From NCBI GenBank assembly GCA_964394585.1, contig CAYMYI010000105.1, forward strand, positions 1 to 14,978: DNA of 14,978 bases, read 5' to 3'. The notes beneath the pieces are model-generated. The model saw only the letters and a list, made by a program, of their open reading frames with translations. It did not search any database and was not told where the DNA came from. Below, one piece after another: positions 1 to 7,419 of the stretch. Within the stretch, counting starts at the first letter, position 1; each line of letters starts with the position of its first letter. Source of the DNA: CAYUJH01 sp964394585. GTDB taxonomy: Bacteria; Bacteroidota; Bacteroidia; Cytophagales; Flammeovirgaceae. The position numbers and the translations under genes were made by a program.

Positions 1-87
1 GATGCAAATATATGAATATTGATTATCAGTTAGTTATGAATCAACAACTCTAATAGTTATAGGCACGAAGAAGCGGTACACGAGCGT

Positions 88-1425
88 ATGTATTTGACCG
101 ATTCTTTACCGCAGCTTGTATTTAATTGGCATCAGCAGAAAGAAATGCAGCGCCAGTTGCATCTGATTTGTTATTTGCAAGAGCATAAACACGATCTCCC
201 CCTATCTTTCGTCCCGAAGACGGTTTCCTTATTTCCCCATCTTGAATTTGCGGTGGAAGCTTTTAGCCTTGATAGACCTGAAGATGACCGCGAGTTTACA
301 CTCCCAAAGCTAGAGTTTGCTCATACAGAAGAATCATTCGGAGATATACTAGCCTATTTTGGGAATCATAGGCATAACAATAAAGATAAATTAAGAAACG
401 CGATAGTAGCTACTTTCTTTATGAGTAGTTTCCATTATGCACTCTTCCATAAAAATATCGACTCAGTTAATGAGGAAAAGCTTGTATATCAAATTGAGCG
501 GTTTATCGATACTAATTTTGGGATAGGAGAAGAAGCGCAAGTACTTCGTTCACTTAGGGAGTTGGATATTCTTACGGAAACTTCAATCAACGATTTCTAC
601 GAGATTGTACAGGCAATCCTAGAAAATGCATCCCAAATTCACGAAAATGGGCAAGTAGATTTTCCCATAACGCCGGATACACAGCCTTTCCTAAATCGCT
701 TCTTGCAATTAATTGAATCGGATGAGGTTTTTCGTTTTTTTCATTTTAAATGGCATGGAACCAGTAGCGGGGAACAAGCAATGCTTACGTTATTTGCTCG
801 GTTTTATGCAGTAAGTAAAAATCCTGCATTAGCCGATTCGGTGTTGATCCTTATCGATAGTGCGGAGGTAGCGTTCCATCCTGAGTGGCAACAGAAATAT
901 ATGCTTTACCTTGTGAATACACTCCCTATTATATTTCCTCAAAAGGTAATTCAGTTAGTCATTGCTTCACACTCCCCTTTTGTACTAGCAGATTTCCCTC
1001 ATTATGCTGTAAGAGTGTTAGAACGCTCTACAGAAGGAATCACCGTGATAAAGCAACCTCAAAAAGCAACATGGGCTGCTCCTGTTCATCAGTTATTCAT
1101 TCAAGAAAAACAGCCTTTACAACCTGCTTTGGCTCAACATAAACTTAACGACTTGATACGGTATTTACAGGAAGGAACCATTGCTATGCCACTAAGTACG
1201 GCACAAAAATATGTGCAGCTTTTAGGCGATGCTCTGCTACGCAAACAGTTGCAACAGCTTTTAGATAGTAAGAAAACCGATGATATGTGGGCAAAAGTAG
1301 AACGCGTTTACCATGCACAGCAAAAGCTATTAACGCCCAAACAAGAAATTTCTCTACTCAAGCAGCGCCTTGTCGATTTAGAACAAATGCTAAAATCAAT
1401 TGAAAATGATTCTGCTGTACAATGA
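88..1425 (+). CDS. ABC/SMC-like AAA ATPase, C-terminal part (PtuA-like), probably truncated or broken
   Basis: This encodes the C-terminal half of an ABC/SMC-type ATPase of the kind found in anti-phage systems. Visible motifs are the ABC signature SSGEQ (residues 226-230), a Walker B strand LILID ending at D257, a D-loop-like HPEWQ (264-268), and a switch His in IASHSP (H295). No Walker A/P-loop is present, although family members carry it near the N-terminus, so the first part of the protein is missing. In-frame stops at 13-15, 31-33 and 37-39 prevent simple extension upstream. Frame 3 is open from the window edge to position 50 and would join this frame by skipping one base, which suggests a frameshifted gene entering from the left. 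The residue after the Walker B Asp is Ser258 where Glu is usual (D-S-A-E). The C-terminal ~80 residues are helical and coiled-coil-like. The gene overlaps the following HNH-like gene, as in ptuAB-type pairs. The ATPase class is sure; the PtuA assignment is inferred from the partner. Confidence 0.6.
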   Translation: MYLTDSLPQLVFNWHQQKEMQRQLHLICYLQEHKHDLPLSFVPKTVSLFPHLEFAVEAFSLDRPEDDREFTLPKLEFAHTEESFGDILAYFGNHRHNNKDKLRNAIVATFFMSSFHYALFHKNIDSVNEEKLVYQIERFIDTNFGIGEEAQVLRSLRELDILTETSINDFYEIVQAILENASQIHENGQVDFPITPDTQPFLNRFLQLIESDEVFRFFHFKWHGTSSGEQAMLTLFARFYAVSKNPALADSVLILIDSAEVAFHPEWQQKYMLYLVNTLPIIFPQKVIQLVIASHSPFVLADFPHYAVRVLERSTEGITVIKQPQKATWAAPVHQLFIQEKQPLQPALAQHKLNDLIRYLQEGTIAMPLSTAQKYVQLLGDALLRKQLQQLLDSKKTDDMWAKVERVYHAQQKLLTPKQEISLLKQRLVDLEQMLKSIENDSAVQ

Positions 1426-2223
1426 TACCACATCGAATGCAGCCCTACAGCATGCGATTAAGCTACAGGCTTTTTTAGAAAAAAACACATTATATGCCCG
1501 AGTAGAAAAAGAAATTCAGACGGTATTTCCCCAAGAAACTCTGGAAACCGTGCTGATGGCACCTCCCTTAAAGTTAGAAATAATGGCGGTTTGCAATCTA
1601 CCAAAGAAACATTTGCTGTTTTTGAAGGAGTTTGGAACGCTTGGTTGCAGGACCAAGAATATTCGTTAAAGCATCTGTGGTCGAATGTGCAACGATCTTC
1701 TTGCCCTTATTGCGATGCTCATATAATTTATCCAACACACGAATATTTTCCTTTGCAACACTTTTACGAAAAAGATGTATACCCATTGCTTCAGTTCTCC
1801 TTTTTTAACCTAACGCCCTCTTGCTTCACATGTACAGATTTGCGCAAAGGCAAGAAATTAAAAGTCAATCCTTATGATATTGCGTTTCCATTCCATAAAA
1901 TAAAATGGAGCGTTACACCCCTGAGTAGCCATTGGATGTATGAGGAAAACGATATAGTAGTTTCTTGGAATCTCGAAGAACTGGATGATGATGATAAGAG
2001 TGCCTTCGAAAGAAATATAGAAGTTTTGCGGTTGAAAGAACGCTATCAGCAGGCTAAAGAAATCATACGTAATCAAATAATAGCGCAATATCAATATCCT
2101 GTAGCCTATACTGAATGGCTTAATCAAGAGTATAGTGTCATTTTACCCCCTTCTTCCCAAGTAACAATGTTAGAAAGCACCCCTCAACCTTTCGGGAAAC
2201 TCTTATCTTCTATCAGTTTTTAA
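1406..2223 (+). pseudogene. HNH endonuclease-like gene (PtuB-like), split by a -1 frameshift
   Basis: Two reading frames together make one protein of about 270 residues. Frame 2 runs from ATG 1406 (or TTG 1400) to 1669, and frame 1 continues from about 1560-1610 to the stop at 2223. The frame-1 part has an HNH/zinc-finger layout: CPYC (Cys codons 1702 and 1711), a His in QHFYEKDVYP (codon 1759), an Asn in FFNLTPSC (codon 1807), then CFTC (codons 1822 and 1831) and a Lys/Gly-rich stretch. This lines up with the D-H-F-x-P-K-x-x-Y-P ... N-L-x-P-C-x-x-C pattern I know from HNH nucleases such as PtuB, with the usual Asp before the His changed to Gln. An NPYD motif follows. The start overlaps the ATPase gene's end by 20 bases, so the two were probably translated together. 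A decayed gene is most likely; programmed frameshifting or a sequence error are alternatives. I saw no perfect slippery heptamer in the zero frame. Confidence 0.6.
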
Positions 2224-2252
2224 AATATAACCAACTGGTTTTCAGTATAAAT

Positions 2253-2909
2253 ATGATGAAAAAAAATAAGTCGATTATTGTGAATATTAGCCTTGCTCTT
2301 TTGGCAATCAGCATGGTAGCTTGTACGCCTAAGCCTTTTCACAAAAAATGGTTAGATGCACAAGCCCCCGAATATTTCAAAGCTAGATTTGAAACTACAG
2401 AAGGCAATTTTGATATTGAAGCCCGACGTGAGTGGTCGCCCAAAGCCGTAGATCGACTTTATGCACTAATAAAAACAGGGTTTTATACCGATATTGCCCT
2501 ATTTCGTGTAGTAGATGGCTTTGTCGCCCAATTTGGAATACAAAATGATAGCGCTCTCAATGTATTGTGGCAATCGTATAAAATACCAGATGAGCCCGTA
2601 GTAGAACCGAATACCAAAGGAGCGCTAGCCTTTGCCCGAGGTGGAGAGGAAACACGCAGTACCCAACTGTTTATCAATTTGGAGAACAATTCACCTCGGC
2701 TCGATACAATTTCTTACAACGGAGTAACTGGATTTCCTGTGGTAGCACGCGTAATCCGAGGGATGGATGTAGTAGAATCGTTTTATAGCGAATATGCCGA
2801 ACAGCCCTCAAGCCTACAGTCAGTTGCCGAACAGCGTGGAAATGAAGCTTTTAAAGAGCAATTCCCAAAACTAGATTATATACTCAAAGCATATATCATT
2901 AAAAAATGA
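2253..2909 (+). CDS. Cyclophilin-type peptidylprolyl cis-trans isomerase, lipoprotein
   Basis: This is a proline isomerase that helps fold exported proteins; it is predicted to be lipid-anchored in the envelope. Residues 1-24 form a lipoprotein signal: Lys-rich start, hydrophobic core, and a lipobox ending VAC with the acylated Cys at 24. The cyclophilin fold follows: an ETTEGNFDIE strand, FRVVDGFVAQFG (about 88-99, matching the family FHRVxxGFxxQ with the catalytic Arg kept and His replaced by Phe), GALAFAR, STQLFINLENN, and a late VVARVIRGMDVVESF strand. At 218 residues the length is normal for a lipoprotein cyclophilin. It begins 29 bases after the HNH-like gene, with no hairpin between, so it may share that transcript. 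It overlaps the following esterase gene by four bases (ATGA), which suggests translational coupling. The family is sure; the substrate is unknown. Confidence 0.88.
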   Translation: MMKKNKSIIVNISLALLAISMVACTPKPFHKKWLDAQAPEYFKARFETTEGNFDIEARREWSPKAVDRLYALIKTGFYTDIALFRVVDGFVAQFGIQNDSALNVLWQSYKIPDEPVVEPNTKGALAFARGGEETRSTQLFINLENNSPRLDTISYNGVTGFPVVARVIRGMDVVESFYSEYAEQPSSLQSVAEQRGNEAFKEQFPKLDYILKAYIIKK

Positions 2910-3781
2910 AGTGGTTAGCATACCTCTACACGATGCTTCTGTTCGCAACCTATTGCAAGGCACAAAGCGGGCAATATGGTAAAGTACACGAAAGCCTCTC
3001 TATGTACAGCTCTATTTTAAAAAGCGAAGTACATTATACGATTTACCTACCCTACGATTACACCACCTCACAGCGCCGGTATCCGGTAGTGTATTTGCTA
3101 CATGGATACTCTGATGACGACACCGGCTGGCTACAATTTGGTGAAGCTAATCGGATTGCCAATCGTGCGATTGCGCAAGGGACAATTCCTCCTATGATAT
3201 TAGTAATGCCTGATGCGAAAGTAACATGGTACGTGAATGATGCCTCAGGAGAAAATAGGTATGAAGATATGTTGGTGAAAGAGCTAATTCCTTTCATCGA
3301 TTCTACCTATCGTACACGTGCCCAAAAACGATTTCGTGGGGTGGCGGGTCTTTCCATGGGTGGCTTTGGGGCGCTCGTGTTAGCTATGCACTATCCCGAA
3401 TTGTTTAGTGGGTGTGCGGCTTTTAGCGCAGCAGTTTGGACCGATGAACAAATTATCAACCTTTCGAATTATCAATCGTTTTATGGAAATATTTTTGGTG
3501 ATAACCTCGAAGGGGAAAAACGGATAAACGCTCACTGGAAGGAAAATCATCCGTTATATTTGCTAGAGACACAGCCTACTGAAAAGTTGAAGTCTGTACG
3601 ATATTTACTTGATTGCGGCGACGACGATTTCCTTACAATTGGGAATGCAATGCTGCACATTAAAATGGCAGAAAAGAAAATTCCGCACGAATATCGCGTG
3701 CGCGATGGGGCACATACTTGGAGCTATTGGAGAGAAAGTTTACCCCTAGGGTTGGCGTTTATCGGTGAGCAGTTTCGTTAG
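2906..3781 (+). CDS. Secreted serine esterase, alpha/beta hydrolase (esterase D/feruloyl esterase-like)
   Basis: This is a carboxylester hydrolase, predicted to be exported. A signal peptide spans about residues 1-19 (MKWLAYLYTMLLFATYCKA), with likely cleavage before Gln20. The hydrolase fold shows the oxyanion-hole HG (66-67), the nucleophile elbow GLSMGG with Ser150, a probable catalytic Asp in CGDDDF (238-242) and the catalytic His270 in DGAHTW. The SxMGGxGA context and the DGAHTWSYW end are typical of the esterase family that includes esterase D, feruloyl esterases and mycolyltransferases. At 291 residues it is complete and single-domain, without a carbohydrate-binding module. It is coupled to the isomerase gene upstream by an ATGA overlap. 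Its stop overlaps tail-to-tail with the stop of the convergent methyltransferase gene. The substrate cannot be read from the sequence. Confidence 0.87.
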   Translation: MKWLAYLYTMLLFATYCKAQSGQYGKVHESLSMYSSILKSEVHYTIYLPYDYTTSQRRYPVVYLLHGYSDDDTGWLQFGEANRIANRAIAQGTIPPMILVMPDAKVTWYVNDASGENRYEDMLVKELIPFIDSTYRTRAQKRFRGVAGLSMGGFGALVLAMHYPELFSGCAAFSAAVWTDEQIINLSNYQSFYGNIFGDNLEGEKRINAHWKENHPLYLLETQPTEKLKSVRYLLDCGDDDFLTIGNAMLHIKMAEKKIPHEYRVRDGAHTWSYWRESLPLGLAFIGEQFR

Positions 3782-4485
3782 CAAGGAGTTAGCCGACATA
3801 AAAACTGCCCGAATTCATCTTCATAAAGAACATGCGATTGCAGCCCATTTTCCAAGGCAATTCGTTTTAATACTACTTGGTCGGCATATAACCATGGGAA
3901 CCAATCGCCTTGTTGTTGTTGATAGGTGTACCGATACCTCAATTCACCATAGTAGTATGCAGTAGGCAAGGGCTGGTTTTCATAAGCGTAGGCAATATCG
4001 CTCGAGTCGATTAAAATTTGCCCACCAGATACAAGTAAACTTTTCAGTTTCTGTAAAAATGATGGAAGCTGATGAAGGGTACCAGCCAGTCCAATGCCAT
4101 TCATTAAGAGCAGAATTGTATCGAATTTAGCCGCATTAAAAGTATGAATGTCATCATGGTATACATTTTCAACCCCTTGTAAAAGCATAATTTCTACGCA
4201 ACTCCTAGAAATTTCCAAAGCTTCTACACTTTTCCTGCGTGTTTGTAGAACCAAACTATGGCAGCCAGCTCCCGCGCCCACATCGAGAATTGTGCCCCTG
4301 CAGTGCTCTAAAGCTGCTAACTCGAGGTCGGTCATTTCATCTTCTTCCCGAAAAAACATATCAACGGGCATTTCATCGCGATCGCCCAAAGACGACTCTA
4401 CGAAAAGGGGGTGGTGCCACTCGCCGTTCCAACAGTCAAGCAAGGCACGTTCATATGGCGAAAGGGTAGTAGAGGGTGTACTCAC
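3778..4485 (-). CDS. Class I SAM-dependent methyltransferase
   Basis: This is a Rossmann-fold methyltransferase of about 235 residues. Motif I, ILDVGAGAGCHS, is at about 66-77, the acidic end of strand 2 is in ALEIS (Glu91), and a motif II-like Asp is in VYHDDIH. LLLMNGIGLAG gives the strand-4 region and GGQILIDSSD the strand-5 region. An N-terminal extension of some 50 residues and a Tyr/Gln-rich C-terminal part may bind the substrate, which is unknown. The start is GTG at 4485, overlapping the stop of the upstream membrane-protein gene in a GTGA tetranucleotide, so the two are coupled. The closest family I know is the generic methyltransferase domain group; I cannot name an ortholog. Confidence 0.85.
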   Translation of the reverse strand: MSTPSTTLSPYERALLDCWNGEWHHPLFVESSLGDRDEMPVDMFFREEDEMTDLELAALEHCRGTILDVGAGAGCHSLVLQTRRKSVEALEISRSCVEIMLLQGVENVYHDDIHTFNAAKFDTILLLMNGIGLAGTLHQLPSFLQKLKSLLVSGGQILIDSSDIAYAYENQPLPTAYYYGELRYRYTYQQQQGDWFPWLYADQVVLKRIALENGLQSHVLYEDEFGQFLCRLTPC

Positions 4486-5372
4486 GATTGCTTTTTTTCT
4501 AGTTCATGCGGGAATTTATTTTTGTTTTTGAGGTAATCGCTCAAGATTACTACAAAGTAGAACAAGGGTAGAATACCCACAAAGAAAATGATAGGCGTAT
4601 TCATTGGGCTCTCCAACGTTTGAAATTCNNNNNNNNNNTCACCTTGGCTGCGGCGGGCAAGTTTTAACTTTTTGTAGATAGCATCGCTGAGGTAAGTCAA
4701 TTCAAATTGTTGGCGCACATGCCCTACACCGGTAAATGCAGTTTCCTCTACTTCGCATAAGTGGTTCCATGTGGCAATGCGTAGATGAAGTGGTTGGGTG
4801 GGCATTAACGCAATGGGTTGTTGTTCTAGGGTATCCCCTTCGGTATTGAGTATGGCTTGGGTATAAGTTCCCCCCGAGTTTCGTTCAATCGTTAGTTGTA
4901 GGTGCTCTTGATAGAGTGTATTATATGTGTTGCTAGGCACTTTCGTTTCCATACGTACACGCTGTAAGTGCCCTGTTTCTTTTACAATATCGAGTTGTAT
5001 AAATTCAATATCGCGGAGTGATAACCCATAATAGATGTATCGATAAATGGCATATAACGTGTTTCGATAGGTTTCGGGCATTACCTCATTTGCCCACTCC
5101 GGGTGATAAACCAACGTATAAAATGTTCCATTATCGATTACTTCATACAATAGCCGCTTTGCGTCGGGCGATTGCTGAAGCTCTGGTAGCCAAAACTTCG
5201 GTCGATACCTTTCAGCCAATTGATGAGTGGATAGCGGAGTGCCCGCCACTGTGAGCGTACTTTCTTGTGGCAATACTTCATATTGCCGTGAAAGAAACCC
5301 CGACATTCCAAAGGCGATTGCCAAATAAATAAGATAAAAAACTACAGCTATAAGAGTAACACGGACTGACAT
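4482..5372 (-). CDS. Membrane protein of unknown function, interrupted by an assembly gap
   Basis: I do not recognise this family. An N-terminal transmembrane helix (about residues 5-27) is followed by a ~215-residue soluble domain that is probably extracytoplasmic. It has aromatic-rich segments such as LAERYRPKFWL, TFYTLVYHPEWANEV and YAIYRYIYYG. A second hydrophobic helix (IIFFVGILPLFYFVVIL) lies near the C-terminus before a Lys-rich, presumably cytoplasmic, tail. The N-run at 4629-4638 falls just before this second helix. The frame stays open across the ten Ns, but the true gap length is unknown. The C-terminal segment, which has its own ATG (MNTPIIFF), could therefore be in another frame or belong to another gene. 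It overlaps the methyltransferase start by four bases and probably shares its transcript. Confidence 0.6.
   Translation of the reverse strand: MSVRVTLIAVVFYLIYLAIAFGMSGFLSRQYEVLPQESTLTVAGTPLSTHQLAERYRPKFWLPELQQSPDAKRLLYEVIDNGTFYTLVYHPEWANEVMPETYRNTLYAIYRYIYYGLSLRDIEFIQLDIVKETGHLQRVRMETKVPSNTYNTLYQEHLQLTIERNSGGTYTQAILNTEGDTLEQQPIALMPTQPLHLRIATWNHLCEVEETAFTGVGHVRQQFELTYLSDAIYKKLKLARRSQGXXXXEFQTLESPMNTPIIFFVGILPLFYFVVILSDYLKNKNKFPHELEKKQS
4629..4638. other. Assembly gap (ten Ns)
   Basis: Ten undetermined bases lie inside the membrane-protein gene. A run of exactly ten Ns is commonly a scaffold placeholder, so the real distance may differ and could shift the reading frame downstream. Confidence 0.95.
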
Positions 5373-5394
5373 CTTTCTTGTAGGTTTACATTTT

Positions 5395-5417
5395 GGAAAT
5401 GCAAATCTTTCATTTCC
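5395..5417. repeat. Inverted repeat GGAAATG/CATTTCC upstream of the membrane-protein gene
   Basis: Perfect 7-base arms at 5395-5401 and 5411-5417 are separated by nine bases. They lie 23 bases before the ATG of the minus-strand gene that starts at 5372. The repeat could be an operator or a leader hairpin. It lacks a T-run, so a terminator is unlikely. The function is only suggested by position. Confidence 0.35.
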
Positions 5418-5467
5418 GTGCGAAAATGCCTACAACACTTTACGTTTTTTACCAAAACTGGCAAAAC

Positions 5468-5491
5468 AAAAAAAGGCGTATGAAAAGCCTT
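5468..5491 (-). terminator. Rho-independent terminator after the TM2-DUF4178 gene
   Basis: On the minus strand AAGGC (5491-5487) pairs with GCCTT (5477-5473) around a nine-base loop. The T-run complementary to the As at 5468-5474 follows directly. The stem is short but the tract is long, and the element lies 30 bases past the stop codon at 5521. Confidence 0.55.
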
Positions 5492-5520
5492 GAAATCAAA
5501 AGGAAATCGGATAAAGAAAG

Positions 5521-6486
5521 CTATTGCTCATTCGGCAAAATTTCAGAAAATTTTACCGCTGAGGTTACCTTACCCACCGAAGTGCGGAACTGACTTTCGC
5601 CATATTGTTCTAGTCGGATTACTAAATCGCGTTGCTCGTTCATATACTCCCACACTTTCACTTTTCTACCGCTGTTTTCATCGGGCATTTGAAAGCACCA
5701 TCCTTCTTTACCATTTTCGCGGTAGTAGGGTAAACCATTATAGGTAACTACATTAACGGGTCTGCCGTGTGTTACCAACTCTCGCTCTAAGTTAGAGTCA
5801 ATAGCATGGATACTAAGGTCTTTCGTTTCAATTACTTCCAAATGGCCACTTTCTTTGCGTAAGTAAATGTTCCTACGATCCAAATCGCTCACCAAGCAGA
5901 ACCCTTTTTCGCTCATGCCGCTGTCCCAGTCGAACTGTTGTTCGCTAGTTACTTTCCATGTTTTATAATCGTAGTCGAGCAAGTACCCTGTTTTGAGATT
6001 TTCTACCCCTAAGTTAGCAGGGTCATAATTGATTTTTAGCTTGCGGGGTTTCGGTGGTATTGCATAATGAGGAACCCCGGTCGGTTGGTTACGTTGGAGC
6101 TGGCTCATTTCTTTCGCTGTGCGAATGGGTGCACGCCTTCCATACACCGAACTATATCGGGCGGTTACATTCCGAAGTACTTCATCTGCAAGGCGATCGT
6201 TATAACGGCGCACTTTCCCTGGTATCCTAAATAAATTCACAAACCACCAAATGCCCATTCCCCCAAACGTAAGCCAATACAAAAACTGTTTGCCCCATTC
6301 ATCGAGGTAGCCATACGGCGCCGAAAATAAAAATTGAAGCAGATATGTAATGAGTGTATCTTTTTTGCGACGGCTAAACTCGCGCACAAACTCTTTTTGA
6401 GCCGGGTAGGGGAGTTGCCGAACCTGTACTTGTACAGCATAGGGCAGTTCTCTAACAAATCGGGAAGGAATGGCTAATTCGTACAT
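5521..6486 (-). CDS. TM2 domain and DUF4178 domain protein
   Basis: This is a membrane-associated protein of unknown function. After a ~40-residue basic N-terminus, residues 42-88 form a TM2-like unit: two hydrophobic helices joined by a short turn, with the family's GGMGIWWFVNLF signature at about 75-86. A linker of about 75 residues with many Arg and Pro follows. The C-terminal ~150 residues (GYLLDYDYKTWKV ... DRRNIYLRKESG ... WCFQMP ... VWEYMN) resemble DUF4178, a small beta-rich domain. At 321 residues it appears complete. It ends 148 bases before the next gene on the same strand, with a terminator between, so it is probably its own unit. The domain calls are from motif memory: TM2 is fairly sure and DUF4178 likely. 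Confidence 0.65.
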   Translation of the reverse strand: MYELAIPSRFVRELPYAVQVQVRQLPYPAQKEFVREFSRRKKDTLITYLLQFLFSAPYGYLDEWGKQFLYWLTFGGMGIWWFVNLFRIPGKVRRYNDRLADEVLRNVTARYSSVYGRRAPIRTAKEMSQLQRNQPTGVPHYAIPPKPRKLKINYDPANLGVENLKTGYLLDYDYKTWKVTSEQQFDWDSGMSEKGFCLVSDLDRRNIYLRKESGHLEVIETKDLSIHAIDSNLERELVTHGRPVNVVTYNGLPYYRENGKEGWCFQMPDENSGRKVKVWEYMNEQRDLVIRLEQYGESQFRTSVGKVTSAVKFSEILPNEQ

Positions 6487-6783
6487 ACTTAAAAAATTAA
6501 ATGAATGCGATGATTGTGGTAAGTATACAAAACCTTAGAGTAGCCTAACAGGAAATTGGTTACCAAAAGTTTTGCAATTGCCTAAAAGTGTTAAGTAACA
6601 TTTGGCAATAATCTTCCGAATAAGTATAAGTAATTGTAAATGAGTTTGTTGTTGAAATAAACTATACTTTCAGATTGTGCGTTTTCGTTCAGTTTTGTTC
6701 AACTAAGTGCAGTAATAGTTTCGGTAATGGCAATGGTTTTCTTAGAAGATAAGGTCGTTTAAGTTACATGAAGACTGTCAATA
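6487..6783. other. Gene-free region of 297 bp
   Basis: This AT-rich stretch lies between two minus-strand genes. No open frame of note, tRNA, strong hairpin or exact TAnnTTTG box was found on either strand. It must contain the 3' end signal of the HD-hydrolase gene and the promoter of the TM2 gene, but neither can be pinned down. A loose ATTGCC/GGCAAT pair around 6577-6610 has a long loop and is not convincing. Confidence 0.6.
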
Positions 6784-7419
6784 CTAAGTAATGTGTTGCG
6801 AAAGTTTACGCAGTTCCCACTCCATGTTAGCCTTTGCTGCAGATTCATACATTTCCTGAAATGGGGCAGTAAAATAGAGGCGATTCCGTTTTAAAAAATG
6901 ATGCAGCACTTTTTGCCGTCCTCTTTTGTAGAGAGCAGTAGGAATCCATCGGTATTCTTGGCGAATTTGCCTAGCGTACTGTTGGTAGCGCTCATGCTGA
7001 CTACCCAAAATTTCTAGGTCGAGGTCGAGAAAAAGACCTAAATCTTCCGAGGGAGTGAGCAATTCGTGCGATTTCGTAGCTTCAATGAACTTCACGACCG
7101 ACGCGATGTCGCAGCTTGCTAGGCTTGATTGTTTCAAAATTAACTGCGCGAATTGAGCGCTTTTTGCTTCGTTATCCTTACGGTACGGATTATAGATGGC
7201 ATCGTGAAACCAAATGGCAAGTATTATAACGTTTGGGTTGGCAGGGGTATGTGCCTTCAACGAATCCAGCATCGTTTCTACATGCTCAAAGTTGTGGTAG
7301 TACCGCCTTGTATTGCCGTAAAGCGTAGCTAGGTTCTGAAAAACAATTTTCGCAAACTTTTCTGACGAAAACGGAGAAAAATCTTTAATAAATCGCTGTT
7401 GTACCCGAGCGTACTTCAT
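6784..7419 (-). CDS. HD-superfamily metal-dependent phosphohydrolase (COG4339-like)
   Basis: This is a predicted metal-dependent phosphohydrolase of 211 residues. It has the metal-binding pattern RYYHNFEHVETML (His42, His46), then AIWFHDAIYNP (His72, Asp73) with DNEAKSA just after, and a conserved DLDLEILG segment near 130. This arrangement is characteristic of the small HD family annotated as predicted HD-superfamily hydrolase, whose natural substrate is not established. The ATG at 7419 overlaps the stop of the DinB-like gene (ATGA), so the two are co-translated. No hairpin follows the stop. Confidence 0.82.
   Translation of the reverse strand: MKYARVQQRFIKDFSPFSSEKFAKIVFQNLATLYGNTRRYYHNFEHVETMLDSLKAHTPANPNVIILAIWFHDAIYNPYRKDNEAKSAQFAQLILKQSSLASCDIASVVKFIEATKSHELLTPSEDLGLFLDLDLEILGSQHERYQQYARQIRQEYRWIPTALYKRGRQKVLHHFLKRNRLYFTAPFQEMYESAAKANMEWELRKLSQHIT

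Noticed and set aside
4148..4531. Plus-strand open frame opposite the methyltransferase
   Set aside because: Ser/Arg-rich antisense shadow of a gene with clear motifs.
5393..5593. 66-codon plus-strand open frame in the gap before the TM2 gene
   Set aside because: Covers a terminator and AT-rich intergenic sequence, Lys-rich composition, no recognisable protein features.
6577..6612. ATTGCC ... GGCAAT inverted repeat in the gene-free region
   Set aside because: Six-base arms with a long loop and no T-run; not distinguishable from chance.
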